From the NCBI GenBank assembly GCA_937902605.1, contig CALFNC010000423.1, positions 1 to 9,273 on the forward strand: a stretch of 9,273 bases of DNA. The letters are read 5' to 3'. The notes below the pieces were generated by a model. It did no database searches. It had not been told where the DNA came from and worked only from the letters and a program-made list of their open reading frames with translations. Position numbers and translations under genes: made by a program. This document shows, piece after piece, positions 6,050 to 9,273 of the stretch (positions within the stretch are counted from its first letter, which is position 1; each line of letters starts with the position of its first letter). Source of the DNA: an uncultured Acidobacteriota bacterium (GTDB lineage Bacteria; Acidobacteriota; Thermoanaerobaculia; UBA5066).

Positions 6050-7180
6050 ATGGCCGTCGACTTCTACAGGCACTCTCTCGGGGAGGAGGAGAAGGCCGCG
6101 GTCGCCGCGGTCCTCGACTCACTCTTCCTGACGACCGGACAAACGGTCTACGACTTCGAAAAGGCGTTCGAGCAGTTCCTCGGCGTCCCGGCGGTCGTCG
6201 CGACCGTCCACTGCACGGCCTCGCTCCACCTCGCTATGCTGGCCGCGGGCGTCGGTCCGGGCGATGAGGTGATCACGACGCCGATGACATTCCTGTCGTC
6301 GGCGAATGCCGTCATCTACGCGGGCGGAACTCCAGTCTTCGTGGACGCCGAGGCGGACACGGCCAACATCGACGCGGCGCGGGTCGAGGCCGCGATCACC
6401 CCCCGGACGAAGGCGATCGTCGCGGTCGACCTCTACGGCCTTCCGGCGGACCTCGTCGTGCTCCGGGCGATTGCGGACCGGCATGGGCTGGTTCTAGTCG
6501 AGGACGCAGCCCACTGCGTCGAGGGGCGACGCAACGGGTACGGTCCGGGACAGCTGGCCGACTACGGCTGCTTCAGCTTCTACGCCACGAAGAACCTCAC
6601 TTGCGGGGAAGGGGGGGCGATCTCGGTGCGCGACGCGTCGAAGAAGCCGCTCCTGCGGCAGCTGGGGACGCACGGGATGTCCAAGAATGCGGCGGACCGC
6701 TACGCCGGGAAGTACGAGCACTGGGACATGGACCGGCTTGGCTGGAAGTACAACATGTCGAACGTAGTCGCCGCGCTGCTCACCCCGCAGCTCCCGAAGC
6801 TGAAGGCGCGGCTCGCCCGACGCGAGGAGATCTGCCTCCGGTACGAGGCGGCCTTTCGCGAGACGCCCGGCGTCTCGTTCCCCGTCGTGTCGGCCGGCGC
6901 CACCTCCGGCCGGCACCTCTTCACGATTTGGGCCGACCCCGGCAAGCGGGACGCGGTCCTCGCGGGGATCCAGTCGCGCGGGGTCGGCGTGGCGGTCAAC
7001 TACCGAGCCGTCCACCTGACCAGGTTCTACCGCGAGCGGTTCGGTCTCCGGCGCGGGGACTTCCCGGTCGCCGAGAGGATCGGCGACAGCACCATCACGA
7101 TTCCCCTGTGGCCCGCGATGACGGAGGCCCAGGTCGACGAGGTGATTGCGGCGGTCCGGGGAGCGGTGGCAGAGGCCTGA
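6050..7180 (+). CDS. DegT/DnrJ/EryC1/StrS family PLP-dependent sugar aminotransferase
   Basis: A 376-residue cytoplasmic aminotransferase of the family that aminates keto sugars on nucleotides for surface polysaccharide, glycan or antibiotic sugars; the exact sugar cannot be told. The PLP-binding Lys is Lys181 in SFYATKNLTCGEGGA. Asp152 in VEDAAH (150-155) is placed to contact the cofactor ring nitrogen. TPMTFLSSANA (77-87), VDLYGLPAD (126-134) and YNMSNVVAAL (near 234-243) are all family hallmarks. The phosphate-loop position reads HCTASLHLA (54-62), with Cys55 where Gly is usual. The start is chosen at ATG 6050 because family members begin with a short FYRHSLGEEE-like segment; an upstream in-frame ATG at 5960 would add a 30-residue Arg/Gly-rich stretch overlapping the previous gene. 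AGG at 6040-6042 is a modest ribosome site. It probably shares a transcript with the TPR gene. Length is normal and no key residue is missing. Confidence 0.92.
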   Translation: MAVDFYRHSLGEEEKAAVAAVLDSLFLTTGQTVYDFEKAFEQFLGVPAVVATVHCTASLHLAMLAAGVGPGDEVITTPMTFLSSANAVIYAGGTPVFVDAEADTANIDAARVEAAITPRTKAIVAVDLYGLPADLVVLRAIADRHGLVLVEDAAHCVEGRRNGYGPGQLADYGCFSFYATKNLTCGEGGAISVRDASKKPLLRQLGTHGMSKNAADRYAGKYEHWDMDRLGWKYNMSNVVAALLTPQLPKLKARLARREEICLRYEAAFRETPGVSFPVVSAGATSGRHLFTIWADPGKRDAVLAGIQSRGVGVAVNYRAVHLTRFYRERFGLRRGDFPVAERIGDSTITIPLWPAMTEAQVDEVIAAVRGAVAEA

Positions 7181-7195
7181 CGCCCTTCAGGGCCT
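7173..7195. terminator. Imperfect palindrome between convergent genes, possible bidirectional terminator
   Basis: AGGCCTGA (7173-7180) pairs with TCAGGGCCT (7187-7195) with one bulged G; the 6-nt loop is the whole intergenic space. Each arm contains the stop codon of one of the two convergent genes. No T run is present on either side, so it may only slow polymerases or may be chance. Confidence 0.35.
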
Positions 7196-8641
7196 GATCG
7201 CCCAGGCGCGGACGATCCGCCTCATCGTCTCGACCCCTTCGTCGAACCAGTCGAGGCGGATCCGTTCGTTCTGACCGTGAATCCCGGCCATGTCGTAATA
7301 GTTGAGGCGAAACGGCGTGAGGCCGTAGGCCCGGATGCCGTGTGTGCGGAAGACCCGATTTTCCGAGAGAGCAGGGCTGACATCGGGGACGACGGCGACC
7401 CCGGGGAACCGTTCGGCGAGGACCTTCCGGATGACGCCATAGACGCCATATGCGTCAGAGAGGTCGGACTCCGGGGAGGCTGGCCCCGGCGCCCCCTGGA
7501 ACACAACCTTCACCTTTACCAGGGGATCGGCGATCGTAGCGCGGACCCACTCGAGGAGCTCGGCCGGGTCGGTCGACGGGAGGAACCGGATGTCCAGCTC
7601 GGCCCAGGCGGTCCGGGGGAGGGCATTCTGGGCGAGGCTGTCGGTCCCGATGCGGGTCACCGCGATGGTGTCCGTCAGCAACGCGAGGTCTCGCGGGCTC
7701 AGCTCCGCGCGGAGACGCGCGGGGTCGTTCTTGACGCGCCTCTTCAGATCCCCGGCGGCGGGATGCCCCTTGCCGATCCCCTCGCGGGCGCGGAAGGCGC
7801 GCTCCACCTCGGACTCGAGCCGGAGCGGACGTTCCTTCCCGGCGACGGCCGCCACCGCGCGGGCGATTCGGAGCGATGGCTCCGTCGGCCCCGGGAGCGA
7901 GGCGTGCCCGCCCGGGCCTGAGGCCGACAGGCGAAGCCAAAGCGCCCCCTTTTGCTGGACCTCGATGCCGAAGAGACGGGGCCGGTCGACGATCGTCTCG
8001 ACGAGCCCGCCCTCGCCGATCGCATCGCTGATGCCGGCGAACCAGTGCGGACGCTCCTTCAGGAGGAGAGAGACGCCGAGTGCCCCGCCCGTCTCCTCGT
8101 CCGGCGTGGCGAGAAAGACGAGGTCGGACCGGAGCCCTCCGGAGCGCTTGGCATCCAGGAACGCCTCCAGCTGCGCGATGCCGAGCCCTTTGTCGTCGAT
8201 CGTCCCGCGCCCGACGAGGCGAATCCCGCGGACGGCGCCCGAGAACGGCGGCGCTTCCCACCCGGCCGGCGCGGCGGGCACGACGTCGATGTGGTGGTGG
8301 AGCAGGAGGCCGCCCCTCGAGCCGGATCCCTTGAGCCTGGCGTAGAGGGACGCGCGGCCCGGGCTGGCCTCGTGGATCTCTGACGCGATGCCGGCCTCGT
8401 CGAGGAGACGCTTCAGGTAGAGGGCGCCCGCTTTCTCGTTCCCGGGAGGGTTCGAGGTGTCGATCTGGACGTAGGCCTGGAGGCGGCGAGCGGCCGGCGA
8501 GAGATCGGGTTCGCCCGAGCCCTGCGCTGCAGCCGCCCCCGGCGGTCCCGGCAGCCAGGAGAGAGCAGCGAGAGCAGCGAGGATCGGGACGGCCAGAGCC
8601 ACCGCGCGGCTCCGGAGGCCCGCCTCAAAGCAGCGAGCCAA
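7187..8641 (-). CDS. Secreted M20-family zinc metallopeptidase (dipeptidase/carboxypeptidase type)
   Basis: A 484-residue di-zinc amidohydrolase of the M20/M25/M40 family, probably releasing amino acids from peptides or N-acyl amino acids; the substrate is not determinable. The metal and catalytic motifs are complete: HHHIDVVPA (115-123) giving His117 and catalytic Asp119; GRGTIDDKG (144-152) with the bridging Asp; PDEETGG (180-186) with general-base Glu182 and metal Glu183; GEGG (209-212); and His455 in GIHGQNERI near the C-terminus. The central lid/dimerisation domain (SGPGGHASLP, 241-250) is present. Residues 13-40 form an export signal ending in AAAAQ, so it acts outside the cytoplasm. 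The start given is TTG at 8641 with a purine-rich GGGGGGAGGAG just upstream, overlapping the hemY stop by 17 bases. A GTG at 8602 with GGAG 7 nt before it is an alternative start with a shorter signal. It is transcribed with hemY. Confidence 0.92.
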   Translation of the reverse strand: MARCFEAGLRSRAVALAVPILAALAALSWLPGPPGAAAAQGSGEPDLSPAARRLQAYVQIDTSNPPGNEKAGALYLKRLLDEAGIASEIHEASPGRASLYARLKGSGSRGGLLLHHHIDVVPAAPAGWEAPPFSGAVRGIRLVGRGTIDDKGLGIAQLEAFLDAKRSGGLRSDLVFLATPDEETGGALGVSLLLKERPHWFAGISDAIGEGGLVETIVDRPRLFGIEVQQKGALWLRLSASGPGGHASLPGPTEPSLRIARAVAAVAGKERPLRLESEVERAFRAREGIGKGHPAAGDLKRRVKNDPARLRAELSPRDLALLTDTIAVTRIGTDSLAQNALPRTAWAELDIRFLPSTDPAELLEWVRATIADPLVKVKVVFQGAPGPASPESDLSDAYGVYGVIRKVLAERFPGVAVVPDVSPALSENRVFRTHGIRAYGLTPFRLNYYDMAGIHGQNERIRLDWFDEGVETMRRIVRAWAIRP

Positions 8642-9228
8642 GCTCCTCCCCCCGGGCGATCCGGTCGCCGAGCGAGACGCCGTCCTTCCAGGGACCGGTG
8701 ACGAAGAGACTGGGGCGCCCCGCGCCGTTCACCTCCATGAGGTCTTGCTCGAGCGAGGCGAGAGTTTCGTAGTGGCGCAGGGGGAGGCGGGGAATGGCCG
8801 CCGGCCAGCGGACGACGCGCGCGTAGATCTTCCGGCCGATGCCGGGATGCAGCCGGCGCACCTCGTCCTCCGCAAGATCCTTCAACTCCCCGTCAGTCAG
8901 GTCGGGGAGCGACGGCTCGAGGGCCCCGCCGATGAAGGAGGTGGTCTGGGAGACGCCGGTGCGGATCCGCCCCGGGAAGAGGGACGAGGGGTAGAGGACG
9001 CCGAGCGAGCGGTATCCCTCGCCTCGCGGGATGAGAACGCCGAACCCCTTCGGCGCGTCTTCCGTCCTGGGCGTCTCGAAGGCCTGGAGGACGACGGCGA
9101 GCCGCGAGTACTCGAGCTGAGCGAGCCGCGGGGCGCTCCGGGGGAGCCGGTCACCCAGCAACCGGGCGAGGCTTCTGGCATCGAGCGTCGACAGGACGCG
9201 GTCTGCCTCGATGACGCGGCCGTCCCCG
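8625..9228 (-). CDS. hemY: Protoporphyrinogen/coproporphyrinogen oxidase (HemY type), C-terminal 200 residues
   Basis: The C-terminal part of an FAD-dependent, oxygen-using oxidase of late heme biosynthesis (protoporphyrinogen IX to protoporphyrin IX, or coproporphyrinogen III in the alternative pathway). Recognisable HemY landmarks occur in order: the strand/helix start GRVIEADRVLST, GFGVLIPRGEG, SSLFPGR, a TTSFIGGA stretch, RWPAAIPRLPLRHYE, and the C-terminal FAD-contact segment FVTGPWKDGVSLGDRIARG. The frame is open up to 9228, where adapter sequence begins, so roughly the N-terminal 250 residues, including the FAD dinucleotide-binding motif, are missing from the assembly. The first visible TTG (9161) is internal. 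The stop overlaps the start of the M20 peptidase gene. Whether it acts on protoporphyrinogen or coproporphyrinogen cannot be decided here. Confidence 0.9.
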
Positions 9229-9273
9229 AGATCGGAAGAGCGTCGTGTAGGGAAAGAGTGTAGATCTCGGTGG
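9229..9273. other. Illumina TruSeq adapter read-through (artefact, not genomic)
   Basis: The final 45 bases begin with AGATCGGAAGAGC and continue as the standard TruSeq universal adapter (GTCGTGTAGGGAAAGAGTGT, then the start of the P5 side, GATCTCGGTGG), with no mismatch to the sequence I remember. In the + frame it encodes the peptide GRASCRERV, a well-known adapter signature in draft proteomes. The real contig therefore ends near 9228, and features should not be extended across it. Confidence 0.97.

Noticed and set aside
1..9228. CRISPR array, tRNA, rRNA, insertion sequence or prophage signs
   Set aside because: I saw no regularly spaced repeats, tRNA-like cloverleaf, transposase motifs or terminal inverted repeats; the region is ordinary chromosomal gene content.
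8745..9263. + strand open frame opposite hemY
   Set aside because: It runs into the adapter and ends in GRASCRERV, the adapter peptide; the - strand encodes conserved HemY motifs.

Overview
The window is a GC-rich, gene-dense piece of bacterial DNA from the end of a metagenomic or draft contig. The last 45 bases (9229-9273) are Illumina TruSeq adapter, so the biological sequence stops at about 9228. The base composition, the mixed GTG/TTG starts, the respiratory genes and the multiheme c-type cytochrome would suit a Gram-negative such as an Acidobacteriota or similar lineage. That placement is a guess; no marker gene is present to settle it.

Layout on the + strand: (1) the 3' part of an APC-superfamily permease with an extra soluble C-terminal domain (2-1132), closed by a strong hairpin terminator and followed by a second hairpin; (2) a 247-bp intergenic region; (3) a two-gene operon of a membrane-anchored Rieske iron-sulfur protein (1380-1862) overlapping a very large cytochrome b / nonaheme cytochrome c fusion (1859-4891); (4) a secreted TPR protein with a degenerate alpha/beta-hydrolase domain (4920-6041); (5) a DegT/DnrJ/EryC1/StrS sugar aminotransferase (6050-7180) 8 bp downstream. 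On the - strand, converging on the aminotransferase with a 6-bp gap: (6) a secreted M20-family metallopeptidase (7187-8641), preceded by (7) the C-terminal 200 residues of an oxygen-dependent protoporphyrinogen oxidase of the HemY type (8625-9228), cut by the contig end.

The most interesting object is the Rieske/cytochrome b pair. The cytochrome b has cytochrome b6-type histidine spacing and a PEWY quinol-site motif. It runs without a break through four further hydrophobic segments into a periplasmic domain with nine CxxCH heme-binding motifs and a C-terminal membrane anchor. No cytochrome c1 or f gene lies alongside, so the fused nonaheme module presumably takes electrons from the Rieske centre. 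The predicted complex would oxidise quinol, passing electrons Rieske to c-type heme wire to a periplasmic or extracellular acceptor. HemY at the other end makes heme precursor, but it is transcribed separately and nothing beyond proximity links the two.
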